A stretch of DNA of 64,000 bases. Origin: Armigeres subalbatus (lineage: Eukaryota > Arthropoda > Insecta > Diptera > Culicidae). Of this stretch, positions 20,779-31,590 are shown one piece after another. The position numbers were made by a program, and so were the translations under genes. The notes beneath the pieces are model-generated. The model saw nothing but the letters and a program-made list of their open reading frames with translations. It was not told the origin of the DNA and searched no databases. Location: the NCBI RefSeq assembly GCF_024139115.2, contig NC_085139.1:106121935-106185934 (forward strand). The letters run 5' to 3'. How positions within the stretch are numbered: the first letter of the stretch is position 1; each line of letters opens with the position of its first letter.

Positions 20779-21983
20779 TGGATTACCAAATCGAAAACCA
20801 AATGAAAACATCCTTGCTTTCGAGTATTGATTCTATTACTACTCGTAATAACTTTTTATTGAAGGAAATAAATAGTAATTGTAATCAGCAATAGTAAACC
20901 TGCGCAGGTCTTCACGTAATATATTTCATTTCACTAAAAAATCGGAGATTTTTTCTCGAAACCCCTTTTGATTCCTTCACCAACTTGTACTTTCTCATTC
21001 TCACCAACTCGATCCTCAACCGATTGACCAATTAAATCATTTACATTATTAAACACCTTTCCGGGAGACCGGTCCCCCGCCTTATGCTTGCCTTCGGTAT
21101 CATAAAACAACGAAATATGCCGATCCGGATCCGTTCACTTTTTCTCGCGCACAGCTGATTTAGAACGTCGCATCGTCGTCAACGACGACGTCCCAGCAGC
21201 CCAACAACACCCCATTATCGTCATCCCCGGCACCTGACTCGATGCAATTAATTAACCTTTTGATTTGTTTTCTTCTCTCGCTCTTTGTTCCGTTTCCAGG
21301 TACGTACCGGAATGAAGTGATCAGTTGGAAGTGCCCCGTGCGGCGAAGACGTGAATTCTTCGAATAAATCATCGCGGATCCTGAACGGGGAGGTATGGTT
21401 TCCTAATTGGCGATAATTTTCTGTGCTGCGATCATCGTGATGACAAAAAGCCAAACGATCGAACAGTTAGGTTGGAACGATTGAAGATTGGAAACGATCA
21501 ACGCATCAACGGTCGATTGAGCGAGATCCTGAATGCACGGGATGAATTTAAATTGGTTGTCAATTGATCTAGGTCGGGCACTGACTGACGACTGGGCGCA
21601 TACCACAGAACTCCTGGACAACAGGGTTTGGCATAATTGATGGGGATTCTAGGAGGACGGGTGCGTGCAGTCGTTCAGTCGGGATGGATTTATGGAATGT
21701 ATTTAGTTCTGCTAACGTGTGGTACGTGAAGTTTGACGGACGTCGCTTTATTGTAGGCCTGTAGAAGATATATGTGATTTGATATTTATTGGACGATTGG
21801 AATTCGAAACAAAGTTTCATTCGAAATGTTTCGTCATTGATTCACATTCGCAATGCAGGTGATATATTCTAGGGTTACATACGCAGTAAGTTGATTCAAA
21901 TTGGCTGAGATGGTTGATCTAGCTTGATAGCCGATGATGATCTGAAAAAAATGACAGTTCGAAAGTCATTTCCCGGACCTACT
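20779..21983. other. Unassigned 1.2-kb stretch
   Basis: About 21050-21400 is GC-balanced with a CCGTTTCCAG/GTACGTACC junction that looks splice-like, but no frame with protein character adjoins it. No repeat family recognised. Confidence 0.35.
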
Positions 21984-21996
21984 AGTGCTCAAGGAT

Positions 21997-22295
21997 TATG
22001 GGGCCCTCCTTTGCCGTGCGATAAGACGCGCGGCTACAAAGCAAGACCATGCTGAGGGTGGCTGGGTTCGATTCCCGGTGCCGGTCTAGACAATTTTCGG
22101 ATTGGAAATTGTCTCGACTTCCCAGGGCATAAAAGTATCATCGTGTTAGCCTCATGATATACGAATGCAAAAATAGTAACTTAGCTTAGAAACCTCGCAG
22201 TTAATAACTGTGGAAGTGCTTAATGAACACTAAGCTGCGAGGCGGCTCTGTCCCAGTGTGGGGATGTAATGCCAATAAGAAGAAGAAGAAGAAGA
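21997..22295 (+). mobile_element. Near-complete tRNA-derived SINE (Feilai type)
   Basis: The tRNA-like head has an A-box region (TTGCCGTGCGATAAGACGCG) and a B box (GGTTCGATTCCCGG). A body of about 220 bp follows, ending GGATGTAATGCCAATAAG and a (GAA)n tail. The perfect 13-bp duplication AGTGCTCAAGGAT flanks it (21984-21996 and 22296-22308). Pol III transcription from the internal boxes and LINE-assisted retroposition are expected for this class. The family name is from memory of Aedes SINEs. Confidence 0.9.
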
Positions 22296-22441
22296 AGTGC
22301 TCAAGGATAGCGTGGATGCTAACTTATACATTGAGAGATCTAAAAAATTCAAAAATTGAAAATTATAAATTAGAAAATTTATGAACAACAAGAATTGAAA
22401 ATTAGGTAGGTGAGGCATTCCACGGGGGCATGTCAGTCGAT

Positions 22442-22952
22442 CCTGAGCGACCATTTCGAAAATATTTGAAACTCTGCACAGTTTTTCAATTTCATCTAAA
22501 TCGTCATTTTTCGATATCAAATCTTCATATTGAGTCACGACTAACTTTTCAAAAGGGTGTATGTGAAAATGGTTCAAAAATATTTAAAAATCTGCACAGC
22601 AAAAACGGAATGTTCGATTGTTATGATTTTTTCAGCAAAGTTAGACAACTAAATGGTGATTCTTAAGAAAATATGCACAGTAAAAAAAAATTTTTTTTGC
22701 CTTTAAAAATATCATTTTTGTCACAAAAACTCAAATATCTCAAAACCCTATCTTTTTTCGAACGTAATTTTTTTAGGGAAAACGGTCCATTATATTAGCT
22801 ATCTACCATAAAAATTTGGTGATGGTAAACTAATAAACAAAAAAGTTATGACATTTCAAACATTTCACAATTTTCACATTTAGTAAAAAAAAATTTTTTC
22901 TGTGTAAGTTATTTCGAGAATTGCAGTTTGATGCAGATTTTATTGTTAAGGG
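22442..22952 (+). repeat. Left long terminal inverted repeat
   Basis: Counterpart of 25808-26364 with mainly single-base differences and one ~60-bp deletion after CCTGAGCGA. Frames reading across it (22230-22577, 22430-22666) are repeated in the other arm and are not genes. Confidence 0.9.
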
Positions 22953-23433
22953 ACGTGATATTTTGATTTAATTATTCATAGCATCTATAAGAAACTTAGA
23001 CACGATCCAGTGTTGTGATCAAAAGTATTGATAGTGTCATAATTTTCATTGCACGTGACTGGCGAAAAATTCTTTTAATAGTGTTGAAACCTGTTGATAA
23101 TAACGTTGATAGAAACATATCAGAAATGTTATTTTTAAGACAAAAGCTGCAAAATCAAAGATTTATATACACGTGTACGTCTATAGTTTACAGCTGCAAA
23201 AAATATACCTCTTAGAGAATAGACTTTATGATCGAGAGGAAACGGGTATCTTCAACAACAACAAATGCATGATAGGTACATACCATGACAATGCTCACGA
23301 AAAAGCAAAAAAATTACTACTACTAAGGTTGTTAAAGATCTTATAGTAATTTTTTCTTCAGTCAAGCAAATGACACCAAACTAGTCAGTAAAAACTTAAA
23401 AGTGATTTTGTTTATTGAAATATTACGAACAAC

Positions 23434-25566
23434 ATGAGTAGCCGCTTTCTCAACTGTTGTAGGCCGTTTGATGGAAAAAAAGTGTTCAAAAGAGTTACGA
23501 AATCTCACCGAAAGCACCATAGATAAACTGAAAGCGACTGGTTATGCTCCAATGTCCACATTGAATACAAATTTACGCATTTGCACGTCCTGCCGACTAA
23601 ACGTTGACAAAAGAGCAATCTGTATATCATCGGTTGAGCAGAGCGCAGGAAGTTCGAAAACGACAGCAACTGAGGAATTGCCAGATGTATCGACAACAAT
23701 TGAGGAATTACCAGAAGTATTAAGTGCTGAGAGCCTTGCCACCGTACCATCAGCGAAATCTGTTTCAACAAATCAATCGGAAGATGAGTGTATCCAAAAG
23801 GTCAACATCGAACGCTTTAACGAGGGCATAGCTGGGATAAAAGTGACTCCGATTAAATGGAGTAAGATGGACTACGTTTATTACCCGGAGAAAAATACCG
23901 TGAAATAAACGAAGCTGTACGAAGAAACCTCTTCAAATTAGGACCTGATGATGTGGAAAATACAGACTACGATGAGGTAATTATAAATATGAAGGAAAGG
24001 TTCTCGAATGCAGCCACGACAAGGAAAGAAAAATTATTGATTTTGTCGATGCTGCCAAGTTCGTGGTCTATTCAGGATGCCATTGATGAGTTCAAAACCA
24101 ATAGAAATACAGTAAAAGAGGCAAAACAATCGAAGAATAACTGTCTTTCAACCAAAAATACTAGGTCTAGTACTGCATTAACAGATGAGACAAAAGAAAT
24201 AGTAGTTCAATATTTTGAAGATGATGAAGTAAGTCGAGCTATGCCTGGTCAAAAAGATTATGTATCAGTAAAAAGATGGAAAGCGTCAAGCAATCCAAAA
24301 ACGATTAATGATGACGACTTTGAAAGAAGCGTACACACGCTTCAAGGAAATTCACGATACTATTAAAATAGGTTTTTCCTCATTTGCCAGCCTTCGGCCA
24401 AGGCAATGTAAGCTTCTTTCCAATTCAGGAACACATAATGTGTGTGTGCACAACCCATGAGAATATTAATCTTATTTTACATAGTTTGAAAATAATCAAT
24501 TTAACAAAGGATATTAAAATGTTAACTGGTAGTCTTTTGTGTGAAAATACAACATCAAATTGCTATCTACGATCTTGTTCGGATTGTCCAGATTCTTCAT
24601 CATTGGAAAATACTTTATTCGCTGAGTTTGAAGAAAAATATATTGATCAGTTATCATTTGAGCAATGGGTGACCACGGATAGGTGTGACATAGAAACTAT
24701 TGTAAAACCTGTAGATGAGTTTGTGTCATATTTTTGCTTGAAATTAGAAAGTTTAATCCCTCACGAATTCATTAAAACAGAACAATCCAGCTTTTTAAAA
24801 AATACGAAAAATACATTACAAAATGGTGAATTTTTAGTCATTTGTGATTTTTCTGAAAATTACAGCTTTGTATTGCAAGATGAAGTGCAGTCCCATCACT
24901 GGAACGTACAACAAGCTACAATTCATCCATTCGTTATTTATTTTAATGGAAGTACGCAAATTGAACACTTAAGTTTTATTATAATTTCCGAAGATTTAAG
25001 ACACGATTCAGTATCCGTAAACTTGTTCATTGAAAAAATGATTAACTTTTTACGCGTTGATAAGCATAAAGAAGTCAAAAGATATATATAATGTCTGATA
25101 GAGCAGCGACGCAATACAAAAATCGAAAGAATTTTCAACGCCTACGTCAAGTTAAATCAATATACGGAATTGATGCAAAATGGCATTTTTTAGCTAAATC
25201 AAATGGCAAACGACCTTGTGATGCTATTGAGGAACAATAAAGCGCATGGCCACAAGAGCAAGTTTAGCCAAAGAACGTGAGCATCCAATTAAAACTGCGA
25301 AAGAACTTTTTGATTGGGCAAATCGTAGAAAAGAAAAAGATTTAACCAAATTATCATTTTGTTTTACTACTACTGAAGAGTACGAAATAAAGGCTTCAGA
25401 GCTCAGCGAGCAATTTAATAACGCGAAAACGATCCAAGGAACCCAAAAATTTCACTTTTTCATTCCATTGTCGGAAAATAAAATTAAAGCAAAACTATAC
25501 TCAAACTGTGCTGATAATAATTCAAAAGTGTTCGATATTTTAAAAAATTTGAATAAAAATAAATAA
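23434..25566 (+). pseudogene. DDE-like transposase gene, frameshifted
   Basis: Successive frames read as one protein of about 700 residues. The chosen start is ATG 23434 (MSSRFLNCCRPF); homologous N-termini, as I recall them, carry a CC..C-x2-C zinc-binding pattern, seen here as NCCRPF and RICTSCRLNVDK. The middle has KEIHDTIKIGFSSFASLRP then CVCTTHENINLIL. The C-terminal half has candidate acidic catalytic positions in VICDFSENYSF and MSDRAATQYKNR, then WHFLAKSNGK, CDAIE and GTIKRMATRASLA, with IQGTQKFHFF near the end. Frame changes fall at an A7 run (23475-23481), an A5 run (23891-23895), 24285-24330, a GT run (24439-24448), a TA run (25083-25090) and about 25226-25233. The superfamily name is uncertain. 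The role is inferred as the enzyme that mobilises the flanking TIRs. Confidence 0.75.
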
Positions 25567-25807
25567 AAAATAAGTATTAATAAACTGTTCTCATGATATC
25601 ATAACCCATACCAAAATTCAAACCCAAAACTCTTAGAGTTTCTATAACAACATTGTGTAACTGCCACATTTAATTTAATACTTAGGATAATATTAATTCA
25701 TTTTTTATTTATTTATACATATAATATTTATACATATAATATACATAATATCGATGAATACATAAATATGGAATATCATACAAACAACTTGTTTAACTCA
25801 CGCAAGG

Positions 25808-26364
25808 CCCTTAACAATAAAATCAGCATCAAATCTGCGATTCTTGAAAAAAAAAATACACGGAAATTTTTTTTTGTTTACTATATGTTAAAATTGTGAA
25901 ATGTTTGAAATGTCATAACTTTTTTGTTTATTAGTTTACCATCACCAAATTTTTATGGTAGATAGCTAATATAATGGACCGTTTTCCCTAAAAAAATTAC
26001 GTTCGAAAAAAGATAGGGTTTTGAGATATTTGAGTTTTTGTGACAAAAATGATATTTCTAAAGCCCAAAAATTTTTTTTTTTACTATGCACATTTTCTTA
26101 AGAATCACCATTTAGTTGTCTAACTTTGCTGAAAAAATCATAACAATCGAACATTCCGTTTTTGCTGTGCAGCTTTTTAAATATTTTTGAACCATTTTCA
26201 CATACACCCTTTTGAAAAGTTAGTCGTGACTCAATATGAAGATTTGATATCGAAAAATGACGATTTAGATGAAATTGAAAAACTGTGCAAAGTTTCAACT
26301 CAATAGAAAATCATGAATTAAAAATTTTCTTAAATTTTGATGCTGTTGCTTGGAATCGCTCAGG
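25808..26364 (-). repeat. Right long terminal inverted repeat
   Basis: Inverse of 22442-22952. This arm keeps the fuller tip, ending GGAATCGCTCAGG. Confidence 0.9.
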
Positions 26365-26770
26365 TGCAAAAAACTCTGAACTTCAAAAATATATTTAAAA
26401 AAATTATAACTTCAAGATTTAATGATTTTATTTTTAAACCTTTAGTTTTTAAAATTTTCAAGTTTTCTAATTCCGAAATTCTGTAAGACTTTAAATTTTT
26501 TAATTTAAAATTTTTATCTATAAATTCTTAAATTTTATAAAAATGTTTTAATTTTTATTGTCTCCAACGGTTATTTTTTTAGTTTTTATTATTTTTTAAT
26601 ACTAAAATTTATACAACTTAAAAGTTTATAGAAAAAAAATCCACCGATTTTTTTAGATTTTTGAATTTTAAAAATTAAATTGTGAAATTTGAGGAAAATA
26701 ATTTATTAATTTTAATATTTTTCAAATTTAACAAAATTTTGATTTTATTTTGAATTTCATTTTTAAAAAA
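26365..26770. repeat. AT-rich low-complexity tract
   Basis: AATTTTTAAATTTT-like words repeat without a fixed period. The same texture appears at 22320-22400, before the transposon. Confidence 0.7.
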
Positions 26771-26772
26771 TA

Positions 26773-27054
26773 GGGGAAGTGCACTGGTTTTGGCCAACTT
26801 AGTGCCTAATTTGGCCAACCCTGAAAAATACATATTTTTCCAAAATAATCGATCAGTTAAAAGCAGCGTTGAATCGTGAGGGATATATCTCTTGATGGAA
26901 CTAATAAAACCCTCCCGAATTGCTTTATTTCTAGAGTTTTTTTTTGTCTTTATTTAGGAGACTTTCAGCCCGAGGCTGGCTCATCTCCGTATTTCTAGAG
27001 TTATTCGCAAAATTTGCCAAATTAGGAACATGGCCAAAACCGGTACAGTTCCCC
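26773..27054. mobile_element. MITE with TA duplication, TAGGGGAA ends
   Basis: The left end GGGGAAGTGCACTGGTTTTG continues GCCAACTTAGTGCCTAATTT, and the inverse is found at 27010-27054. TA lies on both sides (26771-26772, 27055-27056). TIRs of about 45 bp and a TA target indicate a Tc1/mariner-type MITE. A 51-bp retroposed insert (26939-26989) interrupts it. Confidence 0.85.
26939..26989 (-). mobile_element. 51-bp retroposed tail with 13-bp target duplication
   Basis: TATTTCTAGAGTT stands on both sides (26926-26938 and 26990-27002). The insert, read on the minus strand, is GGAGATGAGCCAGCCTCGGG, CTGAAAGTCTCC, TAAATAAAGACA and a poly-A run. It is the extreme 3' tip of a retroposon, fixed after almost complete 5' truncation. 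Confidence 0.85.
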
Positions 27055-27056
27055 TA

Positions 27057-28806
27057 CCATTTTTTAATTTTGAAATTTTTATATTTTTCTTAAGAAGCGA
27101 TCTCTTCGATTTGTATTCCGCTTATCTTATGTAATGATTTGCAATTAGCAATTAAAACACAGTTACTTTTGGTGCAATTATGCTCTACCCGGAAACAAAA
27201 TGGCGGCACAAACTCCGCGTTTGATGGGTGGAGATTTGTTTTTGATTTTTGTGGTTTTAATTTCAAAGCCTTCTTTCCAATTCTATGCCCCAAAAGCTTA
27301 CTGTCAAGTATCTGAACAGGATAAGATTAATTATTCCTACATTAATTACTTTTAACCTCCTTTAATTTATTGATATCTCATTAGGTGGACGGATTTCGGT
27401 CCCGCACGGTATCTTTTTTTGTTCATATTTTAAATTTTCAAGTGTTGAAATTTGAATTTTTTAAATGACTCATTCTTTCAATTTTCAATTTTTTTTTATT
27501 CCAAAACCTCATATTTTAGATTTTAGCTTTTAATTTGTCATTTATTTTCAAGTTTCTTAAATCCATAGATCCTTAAATTTCGATTATTTTTTTCGTTTTC
27601 GTTGATTTCAACAAAAATCAGAAAAATTCAATAATTTAAAATTGGTATAAACTAAAAAAAAAATAAGAATTCAAATGTTTCGTAAATAAATTTATTATTG
27701 TTAAAATTTTTAAATCAAAAGAATTTTATAATAATAAACATAAAAGTTGAAGAAATTCAAAATTATAGGGTTTTGATTTTTTTTGGTAAACAGTCAATTT
27801 AACATTTTAAGGGTTTAAAAATTTCAAATTAAAAAAATATATTGGTCTTTCAGTCTTTCAGTTTTTCAAAGAATTTCAAAGGTTAATTTAATTTATAAAA
27901 TTAAATATTTATCCCAAGAAGTTTGAAAATCTGATTTTATTTCAAAATTTGGCTTTTAATTTATCACTTATTGTCAAATTTCTAAAACCATAAATCCTAA
28001 AATTTTAAAATTTTGTTTCAAATTTGAGATATTTTTTTAATATTAAAAAAATTGAAAGATTCAACAATTTAAAATTGTTTTAACTATAAAAAATTAAAAA
28101 TTTGAATTTTTTTTTTTTAAACTTACTAGTGTCTTTAGTGGACTAGTGGAAGAAATTTAAAAAAATATATTAAATAAAAAAAAATGGAAAATTAATTTGA
28201 TAATTTTTTGAATATTTAAGGATAAATAAAAAAGTATTGTTTAATATTTTAAAATGGTAACAGGTTTAAAAATTTTAAGTTTTAATTTTTTTTAATTGTT
28301 TTCAATTTTAATTTTAACTTTTTGAAAAAAAAAATAAAAATTCGGGATCTCTGAGGTGAGCTTGGGCTGAATGCCTCTTAAATAAAGATACGAAAAAATA
28401 GAAATTTTTAATCACTCATTTTAAAAATTTAGAAATTTTAAAGTCTTTCAAAAAATTTCAAAGTTTAAATTAATTTCAAAATTTAAATATTTTAATGTAA
28501 AATCTTAATCTTAATTTAAAAATTGAATGTATAAAATCATTCAAATTTTAAAAGTAAACAAAATATGAATTTCTAAATTTAAAATTGTGAAATTTGTGAA
28601 AATTAAACTATTAATTTTAAATCATCTAAAAATCTATAAACAATAATAACTTGAGAAATTCAAAGTTCCACTCAATTTTAAAAATTAAAAATTCTGAGTT
28701 TCATAAATAATAAAATTTAATAAAAATTAGATGTGTAGAGATTTTAAGATCTAAAAATGTAAAAATTCTAGGAAGAAAATTAAAAATTTAAACAATTTTT
28801 TGAGAT
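27057..28806. repeat. AT-rich low-complexity tract
   Basis: From about 27400 on, nearly every position is A or T in words such as AAAATTTTAAA. 27080-27310 is less extreme and contains an unassigned stretch with ACAAAATGGCGGCACAAACT. No gene. Confidence 0.7.
28353..28398 (+). mobile_element. Tiny retroposed tail in AT-rich tract
   Basis: GAGGTGAGCTTGGGCTGAAT, GCCTCTTAAATAAAGATA and an A-run. It corresponds to the tails at 6981-7034 and 26939-26989 but is more diverged. Confidence 0.5.
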
Positions 28807-28807
28807 T

Positions 28808-28964
28808 TCTCGCTTAACTTTTCAAAAGGACCTAAGTAACATTTTTTTCATGAATTAATTTGAATACTGCAATCAATAGCTTTCATGTTGTTCTGTTGAT
28901 TGCGCTATTCAAATTAGTTCATGAAAAAAATGTTACTTGGATCTCTTTGAAAAGTTAAGCGAGA
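28808..28964. mobile_element. Near-perfect hairpin MITE
   Basis: TCTCGCTTAACTTTTCAAAA followed by GTAACATTTTTTTCATGAA at the left is mirrored at the right through about 75 nt per arm; the loop is around AGCTTTCATGTTG. The element is 157 bp. CTTAACTTTTCAAAAGG resembles CTAACTTTTCAAAAGGG in the long TIRs of the 22442-26364 transposon. Confidence 0.8.
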
Positions 28965-28989
28965 TTTATCCGATTTTGTCACTCTTCGA

Positions 28990-29600
28990 TGATATCTACC
29001 CCCGATTGTATCACGTTTTCGACCCGATTCTGTCACTCCAAAAAAATTTGAAAATTTTTGGTAAATATTATTATTTTCGTAAATAAAACCGCAAACAACA
29101 ACGATATAACTTTCATCGCCTGTAGTGTATTATGAATGACCTCTGTGCAGGATTGTGTAAGCATTTTCGATAGGAAATAACGGGTACCATTCACGCATTT
29201 TGCCTTTCCAAGACATACAATGATCCAGGGGGTCAAACGCAAAGGGGTGTAAGTGACAAATAGTTAGTTTTGAGAAATAAGGGTGCAAAGTCGTTCAATA
29301 TTTTTAAGCTTCATACAAATTGTATTAATGTTCAAAAAATACAAATTTTCTGATAATTTTTACATTTTTTATAAACATTGTACAAACTATATCAACATAA
29401 TACCGCAAATCTCGAGAACTAAAGCATTTTTTGCTGTACTCAACTCAATTTTGACCAAAATGTCACTTACACCCCTCTGCTTCTCACCCCCTCATTTGTA
29501 AAATAAATTAAAAAATTAAAAATTAAAAATTTTCCAATTTTTTCACATGCCCTGTTTTATTACTCCAAAAATCACTAGGGGGTGATAAAATCGGGATATT
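28990..29600. mobile_element. Possible MITE with CCCGATTNTATCAC ends
   Basis: CCCGATTGTATCACG and CCCGATTCTGTCACTCC at 28999-29038 find an inverse near 29575-29598 (GGGTGATAAAATCGGG). GGGGTGTAAGTGAC at 29246 and TCACTTACACCCCT at 29462 form an inner inverted pair. Boundaries are not settled. Confidence 0.45.
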
Positions 29601-29764
29601 GTTCTTCTTCTTCGATGGCTCTACATTCCAACTGGAACTTGGCCTGCTTTTCAACTAAGCATTCTATTAGCATTTCCTCAGTTATTAACTGAGAGCTTTG
29701 CTATGCCCGCCATTGCATGAGTACGTATCTTGTGTGGCAAGTACAATGGATACACTATGCCCAG
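29601..29764 (-). mobile_element. 3' half of a SINE interrupted by a long-TIR element
   Basis: Read on the minus strand this is the SINE body and (GAA)n tail: TTAATAACTGAGGAAATGCT, TTCCAGTTGGAATGTAGAGC, then GAAGAAGAAGAAC. Its 5' head lies at 35613-35735. It is a different subfamily from the Feilai copies at 21997 and 35903. Confidence 0.75.
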
Positions 29765-30430
29765 TAGGGTGCCAATGAAAATGACATTTTCGAATTTCAA
29801 AAAACGACATTGCTCACAAGTTTCATTACCTTAAGAAAACGCGAGCACTTTGAAACTTGGATTCCGTCAGGAGTGACCTTAAAATATGGCCCCATTTGTT
29901 TCTCTTTGAGCTCAATCGGACATGATTTAGGGATGCCTAAAATTCATCAAAGTTTTGAAATTTTAACCCATGAAAACCAAAGGAAAAGTCGAAAATCGAA
30001 TTTTTGTTTTTGATGCCAAATGACTTAAAAATGCATGAAACGTCGAGATCTGTAGTTACCTTAAAAAATATTTTGTTTAGAAAAAGCGTAGCGAAATTAA
30101 ACTAATTTGGTCCGGTCTTGGTGTAAGAAAACTACGCGATTTATTTGCTCTCTTTTGTATAGAGTACGATACAGGGGTAGATGCGTTCGATTTAGGTATT
30201 TATTTGCGACTGACTCGATCTGGCTCTTATCTACTTGATATATGAGATGCACATGGTCTAACGATATTGGGTTAGATTCTACCTACACTGCTACGATCGT
30301 TGGTGCGAACATTCTACACGATGATTATGAAGTTATTTGTATATGAACTGTCTTTCCTAATCAAGTTCCACATTAGGATGGTCCAATTTTATTTTGGGCT
30401 AATTCAATTCTTAACAAACGTTTTATTTTT

Positions 30431-30523
30431 TAGGGGTAGTTCAACTATGACGTCCACTACTTTTTTAGATTTCTAGACCCCCCTCCCCCCTCTATCACGC
30501 TTTTTTGTATGCCTAGTATATGT
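30431..30523 (-). mobile_element. Truncated copy of the TAA MITE
   Basis: TAGGGGTAGTTCAACTATGA, CTAGACCCCCCTCCCC and CACGCTTTTTTGTATGCC are the inverse of 600-682. It stops where the presumed LINE 5' sequence (GGCAACACTGCCGAT) begins. Confidence 0.7.
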
Positions 30524-31590
30524 ACGGCAACACTGCCGATAATTAGTGACGTGATTTGTTCGGCATAGAAATCAACCGAAATTACTACCGAAATCGAGTG
30601 AATAAATTCGGGAGTGGTTTGTAAATCGGTGGATCAAGTGCTAATAATCGCGTAAATCGTGCAAGCAGGCGAAAAACTGCAACTTTTCATTATGAAATAA
30701 CAGTTAGAACTCCCAGTGAAGTGCACTTTTTAGGGAGGAAACAAGTGATAGTGTGCATAAGAAAGAAAAAGAACATCTTGCATGCAAGTTATGGTCTGTG
30801 ATGGATAATTAGTTTATTCATCTATTCATTATACATTAATTGGAATAGTGATGAAGTGCTTTTCATAACCCATCATTGAGCCAAAGTGTTCAAAGTGAAA
30901 AAAAAAATTATTGCTGCATCGACCTATCCATCCAAACGTATGGAGTGATGACGGTAGGTACAGCAACAACTGTTTTATTGTTCTGCCTTAGCGAGCGAGT
31001 GTTGAAACACAGCGAGACAGTGAGACGAACGATCTCTCAACGCTGCTGGCGGCATAACAATACCGCACAGAAGGCAATACAAAAATCTCAAATAGGGGAT
31101 GCTGGTCATAAAAGCTTCATGCCGGTATTAACATAACTTTTAATACATCACTATTATATTTTACCATCCATCTGACTTTACCTTTAGTTTGCTTTGACAC
31201 TTGCTTATTTATTTAAGCCTGTTTTGTTTTTTTTTTGGTTTTATTTTTATAGTTTATTATTTACTTATTGTAATTTTGTCATACAATTTATTTTTATTTA
31301 TATACTTATTTATTTATTTATTTTTATATATTTTATTATATTGTGGTGTATTCAATGTTATATAATAATAAATTTTTTGGGAATGAATCAGTTAAAATTG
31401 ATAGTGGAAGACCAGAGTATAGGGCTAACCGTGATTAAGCAAAACATTTAAAGATACTGGTGATGCTGTAATGATTCGTAAATCAGAACAAAAATATCCC
31501 AGGACTTTGAAGAGTACGCAATTACGGGGAAAACCCCAATATCTCTGGCCATACTACAATTATGCTAGTTTTATATCCAAATAACAAAAA
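30524..31590 (+). other. Presumed 5' region of the LINE
   Basis: Begins GGCAACACTGCCGATAATTA after the truncated MITE and runs to the endonuclease start. It contains an A/T-rich segment (31190-31380). The frames 30876-31136 and 31194-31451 have no zinc-knuckle or coiled-coil signature, so an ORF1 is not demonstrated. Confidence 0.4.

Larger units (their letters stand above)
22442..26364 (+). mobile_element. 3.9-kb DNA transposon with >500-bp TIRs
   Basis: The left arm (22442-22952) and right arm (25808-26364) are inverted copies over about 510-560 bp. They share CCTGAGCGA at the tips, AATTTCATCTAAATCGTCAT, CGACTAACTTTTCAAAAGGG, GGTCCATTATATTAGCTATC and the inner end GATTTTATTGTTAAGGG. The left arm lacks about 60 bp near its tip compared with the right. 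The 2.85-kb interior carries one frameshifted transposase-like gene (23434-25566). The element lies in an AT-rich tract. No clear target duplication was found next to CCTGAGCGA, so the true tips may lie slightly further out. Confidence 0.88.

Noticed and set aside
30876..31136. Possible ORF1 of the LINE
   Set aside because: Starts at a non-ATG codon, with no zinc knuckle, RRM or coiled coil; insufficient for an ORF1 call.
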